From Phytobacter massiliensis JC163 (GTDB lineage: Bacteria > Pseudomonadota > Gammaproteobacteria > Enterobacterales > Enterobacteriaceae), in the NCBI RefSeq assembly GCF_000321045.1, contig NZ_HE578947.1, positions 660,016 through 724,015 of the forward strand: DNA of 64,000 nt, written 5' to 3'. A model generated the notes under the pieces. The model saw only the letters and a list, made by a program, of their open reading frames with translations, had not been told where the DNA came from and made no database searches. Shown piece after piece: positions 17,425 to 27,705 of this stretch. Made by a program: the position numbers and the translations under genes. The first letter of the stretch is position 1, and each line of letters starts with the position of its first letter.

Positions 17425-19965
17425 ATGGCGGGGAATGACCGCGAGCCGATTGGACGTAAGAGCAGACCCTCGCGTCCGGCAAAAGAGAAGACCACTCGTC
17501 GTCGGGTAAGAGACGACGAGTACGACGAGTATGACGATGACGCGCCCCCTCCGCGGAAAAGCAGAGGGAAGGGCAAAGGCGGTAAACCGCGCGGCAAACG
17601 CCGCTGGTTCTGGCTGTTCTTTAAAATCTGCCTTGTCGGCGTCGTGCTGCTGGCGGCCTACGGCGTCTATCTGGATCAAAAAATCCGCAGCCGCATTGAC
17701 GGCAAAGTCTGGCAGCTTCCGGCGGCAGTCTATGGCCGGATGGTGAACCTTGAGCCGGATATGGCGGTCAGTAAAAACGAGATGGTTAAGTTGCTGGAGG
17801 CGACCCAGTACCGCAAGGTAACGAAGATGACGCGCCCCGGTGAGTTTACCGTGCAGGCGAAGAGCATCGAAATGATTCGCCGCCCGTTTGACTTCCCTGA
17901 CAGCAAAGAAGGGCAGGTGCGCGCCCGTCTGACGTTTGACGGCGACCGGCTGGAGAGCATTGAGAATATGGACAGCAACCGCCAGTTCGGTTTCTTCCGT
18001 CTCGATCCGCGCCTGATAACCATGCTTTCGTCCCCTAACGGCGAGCAGCGTCTGTTTGTGCCGCGCAGCGGTTTCCCGGACCTGCTGGTTGATACCCTGC
18101 TGGCAACGGAAGACCGTCATTTCTATGAGCATGACGGCATCAGCTTCTACTCCATTGGCCGCGCGGTGCTGGCTAACCTGACCGCCGGGCGTACGGTGCA
18201 AGGGGCGAGTACGCTGACCCAGCAGCTGGTGAAGAACCTGTTCCTCTCCAGCGAGCGTTCTTACTGGCGTAAGGCTAACGAAGCCTATATGGCGCTGATC
18301 GTGGACGCCCGCTACAGCAAGGATCGCATTCTTGAGCTGTATATGAACGAGGTCTATCTCGGCCAGAGCGGCGATAACGAAATCCGCGGCTTCCCGCTGG
18401 CGAGCCTCTACTATTTTGGCCGCCCGGTGGAGGAGCTCAGTCTCGATCAGCAGGCAATGCTGGTGGGGATGGTGAAAGGCGCGTCCTACTATAACCCGTG
18501 GCGCAATCCGAAGCTGGCGCTGGAGCGACGCAACCTTGTGCTGCGCTTGATGCAGCAGCAGAAGGTTATCGACCAGGAGCTGTACGATATGCTCAGCGCC
18601 CGTCCGCTTGGCGTACAGCCGCGCGGCGGCGTGATCTCCCCGCAGCCTGCCTTTATGCAGCTGGTTCGTCAGGAGCTACAGGCGAAGCTGGGCGATAAAG
18701 TGAAAGATCTCTCCGGCGTGAAGATTTTCACCACCTTCGATTCCGTTGCGCAGGACGCGGCGGAGAAGGCGGCGGTGGAAGGCATTCCGGCGCTGATCAA
18801 ACAGCGTAAGCTGAGCGATCTGGAGACCGCAATGGTGGTCGTGGATCGCTTTAGCGGCGAAGTGCGCGCGATGGTCGGCGGTTCGACGCCGCAGTTTGCC
18901 GGTTATAACCGCGCGATGCAGGCCCGTCGTTCTATTGGCTCACTGGCGAAACCGGCAACCTATCTCACCGCCTTAAGCCAGCCGAACCAGTATCGTCTGA
19001 ATACCTGGATTGCGGATGCGCCGATCTCGCTGCGTCTCTCTAACGGCCAGGTGTGGGCGCCGCAGAACGACGATCACCGCTTTAGCGGCCAGGTGATGCT
19101 GGTGGATGCGCTGACGCGTTCCATGAACGTGCCGACGGTGAACCTCGGGATGGCGCTCGGCCTGCCCGCGGTAACCGACACCTGGCTTAAGCTGGGCGCG
19201 CCGAAAGAGCAGCTTAAAGCGATGCCATCTATGCTGCTGGGCGCGCTGAACCTGACGCCGATCGAGGTTGCGCAGGCATTCCAGACTATCGCCAGCGGCG
19301 GTAACCGCGCACCGCTCTCCGCGCTGCGCTCGGTCATTGCCGAAGACGGCACGGTGCTCTATCAGAGCTTCCCGCAGGCTGAGCGCGCCGTTCCGGCACA
19401 GGCTGCCTACCTGACCCTGTGGACCATGCAGCAGGTTATCCAGCGTGGTACCGGCCGTCAGCTGGGCGCGAAATACCCGAATCTGCATCTGGCAGGTAAA
19501 ACCGGCACCACCAACAACAACGTGGATACCTGGTTTGCCGGTATCGATGGCCGTGAAGTGACCATTACCTGGGTAGGTCGTGATAACAACCAGCCGACCA
19601 AACTGTACGGGGCGAGCGGGGCAATGGCGATTTATCAGCGTTATCTGGCGAACCAGTCGCCGATCCCGCTTGATTTAACCCCGCCGGAAGATATCACCAC
19701 CCTGGGCGTGGACGATATGGGGAACTTTATCTGCGGCGGCGGCGGTATGCGCTCGCTGCCGGTATGGACCACCAATCCGGAATCGCTGTGCCAGCAAAGC
19801 CAGATGATGCAGCAGCAACAGCCGTCGGGTAACCCGTTCGACCAGTCTGCGCCGCAGCAACAGCAGCAACCGCAGCAACCGCAGCAACAACAGCCGCCTC
19901 AGCAGCAGGAAGAGAAGAGTGACGGCGTTGCGGGCTGGATTAAGGACATGTTTGGCAGTAATTAA
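17425..19965 (+). CDS. mrcB: Penicillin-binding protein 1b (bifunctional peptidoglycan synthase)
   Basis: The 846-residue class A PBP polymerises lipid II and cross-links glycan strands in the periplasm. In order: a cytoplasmic basic/acidic tail, one membrane segment (about residues 60-85), the UB2H regulatory domain, the glycosyltransferase domain with [11 protein letters not shown] and [12 protein letters not shown], and the transpeptidase domain with SLAK (Ser506), SMN and KTGTT (Lys692). The C-terminal tail is strikingly glutamine/proline-rich. Start at the ATG at 17425 ([10 protein letters not shown]), preceded by GGAGAG; an ATG six codons upstream (17407) is less likely. Two residues longer than E. 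coli PBP1b. Confidence 0.97.
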   Translation: MAGNDREPIGRKSRPSRPAKEKTTRRRVRDDEYDEYDDDAPPPRKSRGKGKGGKPRGKRRWFWLFFKICLVGVVLLAAYGVYLDQKIRSRIDGKVWQLPAAVYGRMVNLEPDMAVSKNEMVKLLEATQYRKVTKMTRPGEFTVQAKSIEMIRRPFDFPDSKEGQVRARLTFDGDRLESIENMDSNRQFGFFRLDPRLITMLSSPNGEQRLFVPRSGFPDLLVDTLLATEDRHFYEHDGISFYSIGRAVLANLTAGRTVQGASTLTQQLVKNLFLSSERSYWRKANEAYMALIVDARYSKDRILELYMNEVYLGQSGDNEIRGFPLASLYYFGRPVEELSLDQQAMLVGMVKGASYYNPWRNPKLALERRNLVLRLMQQQKVIDQELYDMLSARPLGVQPRGGVISPQPAFMQLVRQELQAKLGDKVKDLSGVKIFTTFDSVAQDAAEKAAVEGIPALIKQRKLSDLETAMVVVDRFSGEVRAMVGGSTPQFAGYNRAMQARRSIGSLAKPATYLTALSQPNQYRLNTWIADAPISLRLSNGQVWAPQNDDHRFSGQVMLVDALTRSMNVPTVNLGMALGLPAVTDTWLKLGAPKEQLKAMPSMLLGALNLTPIEVAQAFQTIASGGNRAPLSALRSVIAEDGTVLYQSFPQAERAVPAQAAYLTLWTMQQVIQRGTGRQLGAKYPNLHLAGKTGTTNNNVDTWFAGIDGREVTITWVGRDNNQPTKLYGASGAMAIYQRYLANQSPIPLDLTPPEDITTLGVDDMGNFICGGGGMRSLPVWTTNPESLCQQSQMMQQQQPSGNPFDQSAPQQQQQPQQPQQQQPPQQQEEKSDGVAGWIKDMFGSN

Positions 19966-19972
19966 CCCCTAC

Positions 19973-20000
19973 AACCCCGGTCACCAGACCGGGGTTTTTC
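19973..20000 (+). terminator. Rho-independent terminator of mrcB
   Basis: AACCCCGGTC and GACCGGGGTT form a 10-base stem with a 4-base loop (ACCA), followed by TTTTT, starting seven bases past the mrcB stop. Confidence 0.9.
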
Positions 20001-20115
20001 TTTTCCTGTTACGGTGAAAAGCCACCCTTTACCGTTTCCGGGACTCTTCATTTAATTCCCTCTCTTTTATCCGGCTATTTCTTAATCCCTTACGCCGTCC
20101 AGGGCCGCTTACTGC

Positions 20116-20145
20116 TTGCTATGCGCGCGGCGCTTCGCATATTAT
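20116..20145 (+). promoter_or_regulatory. Candidate sigma-70 promoter of fhuA
   Basis: TTGCTA and TATTAT are separated by 18 bases and lie directly upstream of the Fur box at 20154. Assignment is by pattern only. Confidence 0.4.
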
Positions 20146-20153
20146 TTCGCGGT

Positions 20154-20172
20154 CATAATAATAATTATCGTT
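20154..20172. promoter_or_regulatory. Fur box upstream of fhuA
   Basis: CATAATAATAATTATCGTT matches the 19-base Fur consensus at about 13 positions, and the AT-rich match continues into TTACGTTATCATT, suggesting overlapping Fur units. It lies 36 bases before the fhuA start, where Fur-Fe2+ would repress the fhuACDB operon when iron is sufficient. Confidence 0.75.
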
Positions 20173-20207
20173 TACGTTATCATTCACTCATTGTCAGAGA
20201 TAAACCA

Positions 20208-22454
20208 ATGGCACGTCCTGAAACTGCTCAGCCAGTCAATACTTCCCTGCGGAAAATCGCAGTAGTTGTAGCCACAGCGGTTAGCGCCATGTCTGTCCAC
20301 GCGCAGGCTGCACCAACCCAGAAAGAAGAGACCATCACCGTTACCGCAGCGCCCGCTCCGCAGGAGAGCGCGTGGGGGCCGGCGGCGACCATTGCGGCGA
20401 GACAATCCGCTACGGGCACTAAAACAGATACCCCCATCCAGAAGGTGCCGCAGTCTATTTCGGTCGTCACCGCTGAGGAGATGGCGCTGCATCAGCCCAA
20501 ATCAGTCAAAGAAGCGTTGAGCTATACCCCAGGCGTGGCCGTAGGCACCCGTGGCGCTTCCAATACCTATGACTATCTGATCATTCGCGGTTTCGCCGCT
20601 GACGGGCAGAGCCAGAATAACTACCTCGACGGTATGAAGATGCAGGGCAACTTCTACAACGACGCGGTAATCGACCCTTATATGCTGGAGCGCGCTGAAA
20701 TCATGCGTGGCCCGGTTTCGGTTCTGTACGGAAAAAGCAGCCCTGGCGGCTTACTGAATATGGTCAGTAAGCGTCCGACCACCGAGCCGCTCAAAGAGAT
20801 CCAGTTCAAAGTGGGTACGGATAGCCTGTATCAGACCGGCTTTGATTTTAGCGATGCCATTGATGATGACGGCGTCTACTCATATCGCTTAACCGGCATC
20901 GCCCGTTCCAACAACGCGCAGCAGGAGCGTGCGGAAGAGCAGCGCTATGCCATCGCGCCGTCTTTCTCCTGGCGCCCGGATGACAAAACAAACTTTACTT
21001 TCCTCTCTTACTTCCAGAACGAACCCGAAACGGGCTACTACGGCTGGTTGCCAAAAGAGGGGACGGTAGACCCGTTACCGGACGGAAGCCGTCTGCCGAC
21101 CGACTTCAACGAAGGCGCGAAGAACAACACCTATTCTCGTAATGAGAAAATGGTGGGCTACAGCTTCGACCATGAATTCAACGATACCTTTACCGTTCGT
21201 CAGAACCTGCGCTTTGCGGAGAATAAAACCTCGCAAAACAGCGTCTACGGCTATGGCGTCTGCTCCGACCCGGCGGATGCGGGCAGTAAACAGTGTGCGG
21301 CGCTGGCTCCGGCGGACAGGGGCCACTATCTGGCGCGTAAATACGTGGTTGATGATGAGAAGCTGCAAAACTTCACTGTCGATACTCAGCTGCAGAGCAA
21401 ATTCGCCACCGGCGACATCGACCATACCCTGCTGACCGGCGTTGACTTCATGCGCATGCGCAACGACATCAACGCCTGGTTCGGCTATGACGACTCCGTT
21501 CCGCTGCTGAATCTGTATAACCCGGTCTACACCGATTTTGATTTCAACTCGCAAGATCCCAATACCTCTGGCCCTTACCAGATCCTGAACAAGCAGAAGC
21601 AAACCGGCCTCTACGTGCAGGATCAGGCGCAGTGGGACAAGGTTCTGGTGACGCTGGGCGGCCGCTATGACTGGGCCGATCAGGAGTCTTATAACCGCGT
21701 TTACGGTACAACCGACACGCGCGATGACAAACAGTTCACCTGGCGTGGCGGCGTAAACTACCTCTTCGACAACGGCGTAACTCCTTATTTCAGCTACAGC
21801 GAGTCGTTTGAACCTTCTTCGCAGGTAGGGGAAAACGGCGCTATTTTCTCGCCGTCTAAGGGCAAACAGTACGAAGCGGGCGTGAAATATGTCCCGAACG
21901 ATCGTCCCATCGTCATTACCGGCGCGCTCTATCACCTGACTAAAAGCAACAACCTGATGGCCGATCCGGCTGGGTCGTTCTTCTCGGTTGAAGGCGGTGA
22001 AATTCGTTCGCGCGGGGTGGAAATTGAAGCCAAAGCCGCGCTCTCTGCGAGCGTCAACGTGGTCGGCTCCTACACCTACACCGATGCGGAATACACCACC
22101 GACACCACCTACAAAGGCAACACCCCGGCGCAGGTGCCAAAACATATGGCCTCGCTGTGGGGTGACTACACCTTCTTTGATGGCGCGCTCTCTGGCCTGA
22201 CTCTGGGCACCGGCGGGCGTTTCTCCGGCTCCAGCTACGGCGATCCGGCGAACTCCTTCAAAGTGGGCAGCTACACGGTGGTGGACGCCTTAGTGCGTTA
22301 CGATCTGGCACGCGTGGGCATGGCCGGTTCTAACGTGGCGCTCCATGTGAACAACCTGTTCGACCGCGAGTACGTTGCCAGCTGCTTTAACACCTACGGC
22401 TGCTTCTGGGGCGCTGAGCGTCAGGTCGTTGCGACCGCAACTTTCCGTTTCTAA
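20208..22454 (+). CDS. fhuA: TonB-dependent ferrichrome outer-membrane receptor
   Basis: A 748-residue outer-membrane beta-barrel that imports ferrichrome, driven by TonB; in E. coli it is also the receptor for phages T1, T5 and phi80, colicin M and microcin J25. A signal peptide (residues 1-34, ending HAQA) is followed by the TonB box (ETITVT), the plug domain with GFAADGQSQNNYLDGM and RAEIMRGPVSVLYGKSSPGG, and the 22-strand barrel ending in a C-terminal Phe. The start is ATG 20208 (MARPETAQP), since similarity begins there; the frame is open 29 codons upstream through the Fur box. First gene of fhuACDB. Confidence 0.97.
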   Translation: MARPETAQPVNTSLRKIAVVVATAVSAMSVHAQAAPTQKEETITVTAAPAPQESAWGPAATIAARQSATGTKTDTPIQKVPQSISVVTAEEMALHQPKSVKEALSYTPGVAVGTRGASNTYDYLIIRGFAADGQSQNNYLDGMKMQGNFYNDAVIDPYMLERAEIMRGPVSVLYGKSSPGGLLNMVSKRPTTEPLKEIQFKVGTDSLYQTGFDFSDAIDDDGVYSYRLTGIARSNNAQQERAEEQRYAIAPSFSWRPDDKTNFTFLSYFQNEPETGYYGWLPKEGTVDPLPDGSRLPTDFNEGAKNNTYSRNEKMVGYSFDHEFNDTFTVRQNLRFAENKTSQNSVYGYGVCSDPADAGSKQCAALAPADRGHYLARKYVVDDEKLQNFTVDTQLQSKFATGDIDHTLLTGVDFMRMRNDINAWFGYDDSVPLLNLYNPVYTDFDFNSQDPNTSGPYQILNKQKQTGLYVQDQAQWDKVLVTLGGRYDWADQESYNRVYGTTDTRDDKQFTWRGGVNYLFDNGVTPYFSYSESFEPSSQVGENGAIFSPSKGKQYEAGVKYVPNDRPIVITGALYHLTKSNNLMADPAGSFFSVEGGEIRSRGVEIEAKAALSASVNVVGSYTYTDAEYTTDTTYKGNTPAQVPKHMASLWGDYTFFDGALSGLTLGTGGRFSGSSYGDPANSFKVGSYTVVDALVRYDLARVGMAGSNVALHVNNLFDREYVASCFNTYGCFWGAERQVVATATFRF

Positions 22455-22498
22455 CCACTTATGGGCGCGGTTCGCCGCGCCTCTCATCAGGTCACGTT

Positions 22499-23296
22499 AT
22501 GCAGGAAAACACGCCACACTCTGATACTACGTTTTCGTTGGACCACGTGACGTTCCGCGTGCCCGGCCGCACGCTGTTGCATCCTTTCTCCTTCACCTTC
22601 CCGGCGGGAAAAGTGACGGGTCTTATCGGCCATAATGGCTCCGGCAAGTCCACCCTGCTCAAGATGCTCGGACGGCATCAGCCTGCGACTGAGGGGGATA
22701 TTTTGCTGGATGGTCAGCCGCTTGAGAGCTGGAACAGCAAATCCTTCGCCCGCAAAGTGGCCTACCTGCCGCAGCAACTGCCGCAGGCCGAAGGGATGAC
22801 GGTGCGGGAGCTGGTGGCGATTGGTCGTTATCCGTGGCACGGCGCGCTGGGGCGCTTTGGCGTGGCCGACAGGGAAAAAGTAGAAGAGGCGATAGCGCTG
22901 GTGGGGTTAAAGCCGCTGGCGCATCGACTGGTGGACAGCCTTTCCGGCGGCGAGCGTCAGCGGGCGTGGATAGCCATGCTGGTGGCGCAGGACAGCCGCT
23001 GCCTGCTGCTGGATGAGCCCACGTCAGCGCTGGATATCGCCCATCAGGTGGATGTGCTGGCGCTGGTGCATCGTTTAAGCCAGCAACGCGGCTTAACGGT
23101 AATTGCCGTTCTGCATGATATCAACATGGCGGCGCGCTACTGCGACCATCTGGTGGCGCTGCGCGGCGGCGAAATGATCGCCGAGGGCGCGCCGGAGGCC
23201 ATTATGAACGCGCCAACCCTTGAACAAATTTATGGTATTCCAATGGGCATCCTGCCTCACCCTTCCGGGGCTGCACCGGTGAGTTTTGTTTACTGA
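22499..23296 (+). CDS. fhuC: Ferric hydroxamate ABC transporter ATPase
   Basis: ATPase for uptake of iron(III)-hydroxamates across the inner membrane. The 265-residue protein has Walker A GHNGSGKST (44-52), the signature SLSGGERQRAW, Walker B CLLLDEPTSALD and the switch histidine in VLHDINMAA. It starts 45 bases after fhuA. Its stop overlaps the fhuD start (TGATG). It works on the FhuB permease. Confidence 0.97.
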   Translation: MQENTPHSDTTFSLDHVTFRVPGRTLLHPFSFTFPAGKVTGLIGHNGSGKSTLLKMLGRHQPATEGDILLDGQPLESWNSKSFARKVAYLPQQLPQAEGMTVRELVAIGRYPWHGALGRFGVADREKVEEAIALVGLKPLAHRLVDSLSGGERQRAWIAMLVAQDSRCLLLDEPTSALDIAHQVDVLALVHRLSQQRGLTVIAVLHDINMAARYCDHLVALRGGEMIAEGAPEAIMNAPTLEQIYGIPMGILPHPSGAAPVSFVY

Positions 23297-24186
23297 TGGC
23301 GGCGATGAATATGATTAGCCGTCGCCGTTTGCTCACGGTGATGGCACTCTCTCCGCTACTGTGGAAGATGAATACCGCGCGGGCCGCGGCGATTGATACG
23401 CAACGGATCGTGGCGCTGGAGTGGCTGCCGGTAGAACTGCTGCTGGCGCTGGGCATTACCCCCTACGGCGTTGCCGATATCCCTAATTATTCGCAGTGGG
23501 TGAACGAGCCAGCGCTGCCGCCTGGCGTCATTGACGTTGGGCTGCGAACTGAACCGAATCTGGAACTGCTCACCCAGATGAAACCCTCTTATATGTTCTG
23601 GTCTGCGGGCTACGGCCCCGCCGCCGACGTGCTGGCCCATATCGCCCCCGGACGCGGCTTCAATTTTAGCGACGGTAAAAAGCCGCTCGCTACCGCCAGA
23701 AAATCGCTCACTGAGATGGGCCAGCTTCTCAATATGGAGGCGGCGGCAAAGCGGCACCTTGATACGTTCGACGGCTTTATTGCGGCGCATAAAACGCATT
23801 TCGCCCAACGCGGCCAGCGCCCCTTGTTGATGGTGACGCTGCTTGATGCCCGGCACATGCTGGTATTCACCCACAACTGCCTGTTCCAGGAAGTGCTTGA
23901 TGAATTCGGCATTGAGAACGCGTGGCAGGGGGAGACAACCTTCTGGGGCAGCACTACGGTCGGTATCGACCGCCTGGCGATGTATAAAGACGCGGACGTG
24001 CTGTGCTTCGATCACGGTAACGATGCGGAGATGCGCAAGCTCATGGCGACGCCGCTCTGGCAGGCGATGCCGTTTGTCCGCGCAGGGCGGTTTCAGCGGG
24101 TGCCTGCCGTCTGGTTTTATGGCGCCACCCTGTCGGCGATGCACTTTGTTCGCGTGCTTGATGGCGCGCTGGGGAACAGAGCATGA
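23296..24186 (+). CDS. fhuD: Ferric hydroxamate periplasmic binding protein
   Basis: The 296-residue periplasmic protein binds ferrichrome, coprogen or aerobactin and delivers it to FhuB. The N-terminus has a twin-arginine signal (SRRRLLTVM) followed by a hydrophobic stretch ending in ARAAA, in keeping with Tat export of E. coli FhuD. The fold is the rigid helical-backbone type III binding protein, with RIVALEWLPVELLLALG and MKPSYMFWSAGYGP visible. It overlaps fhuC by one base and fhuB by four bases. Confidence 0.97.
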   Translation: MAAMNMISRRRLLTVMALSPLLWKMNTARAAAIDTQRIVALEWLPVELLLALGITPYGVADIPNYSQWVNEPALPPGVIDVGLRTEPNLELLTQMKPSYMFWSAGYGPAADVLAHIAPGRGFNFSDGKKPLATARKSLTEMGQLLNMEAAAKRHLDTFDGFIAAHKTHFAQRGQRPLLMVTLLDARHMLVFTHNCLFQEVLDEFGIENAWQGETTFWGSTTVGIDRLAMYKDADVLCFDHGNDAEMRKLMATPLWQAMPFVRAGRFQRVPAVWFYGATLSAMHFVRVLDGALGNRA

Positions 24187-26165
24187 AAAAGCAGAGCATG
24201 CTGTTTCCCGCACTTTTACTGGCGGCAATGTTTATCGCCTGTCTCTGGCTGAGCTGGCACAACTTCAGCGCCGCGCTGCCCCGCGGGCAGTGGGGGAGAG
24301 CCATCGCCGCGCCCGATATCGACAGCATCGACCAGATGCTCTTTCACTACAGCCTGCTGCCGCGGCTGGCGGTATCCCTGCTGGTCGGGGCCGGGCTGGG
24401 GCTGGTTGGCGTGCTGTTTCAGCAGGTGTTGCGTAACCCGCTGGCGGAGCCAACGACCCTGGGCGTTGCAACCGGCGCGCAGTTGGGGATAACGGTAACG
24501 ACGCTATGGGCGGTGCCGGGGATACTGACAACGCAGTTCGCCGCGCTGGCGGGGGCATGCGCGGTGGGGGCACTGGTGTTCGGCGTTGCCTGGGGTAAAC
24601 GTCTGTCGCCGGTCACGCTGATCCTCGCCGGGCTGGTGGTAAGCCTCTACTGCGGAGCGGTAAATCAACTGCTGGCGATTTTTCATCACGACTCTCTGCA
24701 GAGCATGTTTTTGTGGAGCACCGGCACGCTGACCCAGACCGACTGGAGCGTGGCGCAGCGGCTGTGGCCGCAGCTGCTGGGCGGGGCGGTGCTGACGCTG
24801 TTGCTGCTGCGTCCGTTAACCCTTATGGGGCTGGATGACGGCGTGGCGCGTAACCTCGGGCTTGCGCTTTCGCTGGCCCGGCTGGCGGCGTTGACGCTGG
24901 CTATCGTACTGAGCGCGCTGCTGGTGAATGCCGTCGGCATCATTGGCTTTATCGGCCTGTTCGCGCCGCTGCTGGCGAAAATGCTTGGCGCGCGTCGTCT
25001 GCTGGCCCGCCTGATGCTGGCGCCGCTCATCGGGGCGCTGATCCTCTGGCTTTCCGACCAGCTGATTATCTGGCTTGCCAGAGTCTGGATGGAGGTGTCG
25101 ACCGGCTCTATTACGGCAGTGATCGGCGCGCCGCTTCTGCTGTGGCTGCTGCCGCGTCTGCGCAGCATGAGCGCCCCGTCGATGAACGCGGGGGATAACG
25201 TACCCGCAGAGCGGCAGAACGTGCAGTGGTTCGCGCTGGCGGGGGTGGTGATTTTACTGCTGGGCATGCTGGCCGCGCTGTTCTTAGGCCGTGACGCCGA
25301 AGGCTGGCGCTGGGTCAGCCTCCCTATGCTGGATGAGCTGATGCCGTGGCGGATGCCGCGAATTATGGCCGCGCTGACCGCCGGGATAATGCTGGCGGTG
25401 GCCGGCTGCATTATTCAGCGTTTGACCGGCAACCCGATGGCCAGCCCGGAAGTGCTGGGCATCAGTTCCGGGGCGGCATTCGGTATTGTGGTCATGCTCT
25501 TTTTCGTGCCGGGCAACGCCTTTGGCTGGCTGCTTCCCGCCGGGAGTCTGGGGGCGGCGGCGACGCTGTTGATTATCCTGATTGCCGCCGGGCGCGGCGG
25601 CTTTTCCCCCCACCGCATGCTGCTGGCGGGGATGGCGCTCAGTACGGCATTTACCATGCTGTTGATGATGCTGCAGGCCAGCGGCGATCCGCGAATGGCG
25701 ACCATCCTTACATGGATATCGGGCTCGACCTATCACGCGACGATGGCGCAGGTGGCGCGCACCGGCGGGGTGATGGTGATCCTGCTGGCGCTGGTGCCGC
25801 TGTGCCGCCGCTGGCTGACGGTACTTCCGCTTGGCGGCGAAACGGCGCGTTCGGTGGGGATGGCGTTAACCTCTTCGCGCATTGGATTGCTGCTGCTGGC
25901 GGCCTGTCTGACGGCGACGGCGACGATGACCATCGGGCCGCTGAGCTTTATCGGGCTTATGGCGCCGCATATCGCGCGGATGATGGGGTTCCGGCGCACC
26001 ATGCCGCATATTATTATCTCGGCGCTGACCGGCGGGTTGCTGCTGGTGTTTGCTGACTGGTGTGGACGGATGATGCTGTTTCCGTATCAGATTCCGGCGG
26101 GGTTACTGTCGACGTTTATTGGCGCGCCCTATTTTATCTACCTGCTGCGAAAGCAGAGCCGGTAA
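24183..26165 (+). CDS. fhuB: Ferric hydroxamate ABC transporter permease (fused double permease)
   Basis: A 660-residue inner-membrane protein made of two BtuC/FecCD-like halves (about 1-330 and 340-660), each with about ten membrane segments. Each half repeats the family's GxxFQxxxRNPLAEP-like segment: FQQVLRNPLAEPTTLG in the first and QRLTGNPMASPEVLG in the second. It works with two FhuC subunits and FhuD. It overlaps fhuD by ATGA and is the last gene of the operon. Same length as E. coli FhuB. Confidence 0.97.
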   Translation: MKKQSMLFPALLLAAMFIACLWLSWHNFSAALPRGQWGRAIAAPDIDSIDQMLFHYSLLPRLAVSLLVGAGLGLVGVLFQQVLRNPLAEPTTLGVATGAQLGITVTTLWAVPGILTTQFAALAGACAVGALVFGVAWGKRLSPVTLILAGLVVSLYCGAVNQLLAIFHHDSLQSMFLWSTGTLTQTDWSVAQRLWPQLLGGAVLTLLLLRPLTLMGLDDGVARNLGLALSLARLAALTLAIVLSALLVNAVGIIGFIGLFAPLLAKMLGARRLLARLMLAPLIGALILWLSDQLIIWLARVWMEVSTGSITAVIGAPLLLWLLPRLRSMSAPSMNAGDNVPAERQNVQWFALAGVVILLLGMLAALFLGRDAEGWRWVSLPMLDELMPWRMPRIMAALTAGIMLAVAGCIIQRLTGNPMASPEVLGISSGAAFGIVVMLFFVPGNAFGWLLPAGSLGAAATLLIILIAAGRGGFSPHRMLLAGMALSTAFTMLLMMLQASGDPRMATILTWISGSTYHATMAQVARTGGVMVILLALVPLCRRWLTVLPLGGETARSVGMALTSSRIGLLLLAACLTATATMTIGPLSFIGLMAPHIARMMGFRRTMPHIIISALTGGLLLVFADWCGRMMLFPYQIPAGLLSTFIGAPYFIYLLRKQSR

Positions 26166-26171
26166 GGGGCA

Positions 26172-26250
26172 CCCCGGATGCGGCGCAAAAGCGCCTTATC
26201 CGGGCTACGAAAAACACAATTGTAGCCCGGGTAAGCCTGCGCACCCGGGT
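26172..26250. repeat. REP/BIME pair between fhuB and hemL
   Basis: One REP unit, CCCCGGATGCGGCGC...GCGCCTTATCCGGG, lies at about 26172-26209. A second, inverted and diverged, unit (TGTAGCCCGGGTAAGCC...GCACCCGGGT) lies at 26221-26250. Both are between the 3' ends of convergent genes. Confidence 0.8.
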
Positions 26251-26261
26251 ATTAACGGCCT

Positions 26262-27542
26262 TTAGATTTTCGCAAACACCCGGCGGGCGGCGTCAATCGT
26301 GTTGTTGATATCGTCCATACTGTGCGCGACCGACATAAAGCCCGCTTCAAAGGCTGACGGAGCCAGGTAGACACCTTCTTCCAGCATCAAATGGAAGAAG
26401 CGCTTAAAGCGCTCAACGTCACAGGCCATTACGTCCTGATAGCAGGTCACACCGGCGGCATCGGTAAAGAAGATGCCGAACATGCCGCCTACGTGGTTTA
26501 CCACCAGCGGGATACCGGCCTCCTGCGCTGCCTCTTTCAGCCCTTCCGCCAGACGCGTGGTCAGCTCATTCAGCGTCTCATGCACGCCCGGCTGGGCAAC
26601 TTCGTTCAGGCAGGCGAAGCCCGCGGCCATCGCGATAGGGTTACCGGAAAGCGTGCCCGCCTGGTAAACCGGCCCCGTCGGTGCCAGCGCTTCCATGATA
26701 TCGCGGCGACCGCCGAATGCGCCTACCGGCATGCCGCCGCCGATGATTTTCCCCAGGCAGGTGAGATCCGGCGTGACGTCATAGTAAGCCTGCGCGCCGC
26801 CCAGCGCGACGCGGAAACCGGTCATCACTTCATCGATAATCAGCAGCGCGCCAAACTCATCGCACAGCGCCCGCAGCCCCGGCAGGAAGTCCGCCTGCGG
26901 CGGGATGCAGTTCATATTGCCCGCCACCGGCTCCACGATAATGCAGGCAATATCGTGCGGGTACTGTTCAAAGGCGGTCCGCACAGAGTCCAGATCGTTA
27001 TAGGTGCAGGTCAGCGTATGTCTGGCGAAATCCGCCGGTACGCCTGGGGAATTGGGCTGGCCCAGCGTCAACGCCCCGGAACCGGCTTTTACCAGCAGAC
27101 AGTCGGCGTGGCCGTGGTAGCAGCCTTCAAATTTAATTATCTTATCGCGGCCGGTAAAACCGCGCGCCAGGCGAATCGCGCTCATGGTGGCTTCGGTGCC
27201 GGAGTTAACCATGCGCACCATATCCATACTCGGCACCAGTTCAGTGACCAGCGCCGCCATGTTCACTTCCATCTCGGTTGGCGCGCCAAAGCTCAGGCCG
27301 CGCTCGGCCGCTTCGATCACCGCATTGCGAATGGCCGGATGGTTGTGGCCCAGCACCATAGGCCCCCAGGAGCCGACATAGTCGATATAGGCTTTGCCAT
27401 CGACATCATACAGATACGCGCCGTTCGCCTTTTCGATAAACAGCGGCGTACCGCCGACGCCGGTAAAAGCGCGAACCGGCGAGTTGACGCCGCCGGGGAT
27501 CAGCTGGCGCGCAGCGCTGTAGAGATTTTCTGACTTGCTCAT
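26262..27542 (-). CDS. hemL: Glutamate-1-semialdehyde 2,1-aminomutase
   Basis: Converts glutamate-1-semialdehyde to 5-aminolevulinate, the C5-route precursor of heme. The 426-residue class III aminotransferase has [15 protein letters not shown], the PLP-binding aspartate in [12 protein letters not shown], and the Schiff-base lysine in [11 protein letters not shown] (Lys265 by equal length with E. coli). It is convergent with fhuB and divergent from clcA. Whether its closeness to iron uptake is functional is not shown; the same order occurs in E. coli. Confidence 0.98.
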   Translation of the reverse strand: MSKSENLYSAARQLIPGGVNSPVRAFTGVGGTPLFIEKANGAYLYDVDGKAYIDYVGSWGPMVLGHNHPAIRNAVIEAAERGLSFGAPTEMEVNMAALVTELVPSMDMVRMVNSGTEATMSAIRLARGFTGRDKIIKFEGCYHGHADCLLVKAGSGALTLGQPNSPGVPADFARHTLTCTYNDLDSVRTAFEQYPHDIACIIVEPVAGNMNCIPPQADFLPGLRALCDEFGALLIIDEVMTGFRVALGGAQAYYDVTPDLTCLGKIIGGGMPVGAFGGRRDIMEALAPTGPVYQAGTLSGNPIAMAAGFACLNEVAQPGVHETLNELTTRLAEGLKEAAQEAGIPLVVNHVGGMFGIFFTDAAGVTCYQDVMACDVERFKRFFHLMLEEGVYLAPSAFEAGFMSVAHSMDDINNTIDAARRVFAKI

Positions 27543-27705
27543 GACATCGTTCCTGGTTTGTTAAAAACGTCAGGGCTTATTCTAAGTGATTCGACAGGGC
27601 TTATAAAATTTTTGCCTGATGAAATATCCCGTTGAGATTTTTTTGCGACGCACGCTGACGCAGCCGTTAAACTAGCCAGCGTTCCAGGATGACGAAGACG
27701 AAGTG

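Noticed and set aside
19807-19920. CAG/CAA-rich stretch considered as a tandem DNA repeat or CRISPR-like array
   Set aside because: It is in frame at the end of mrcB and encodes its Gln/Pro-rich tail. There are no regular spacers.
20121-20207. N-terminal extension of fhuA
   Set aside because: It would place the start upstream of the Fur box and ahead of a complete signal peptide that begins at 20208.
26391-27533. A 380-codon open frame opposite hemL, and a 356-codon one opposite fhuA
   Set aside because: Both mirror conserved genes on the other strand and lack recognisable domains.
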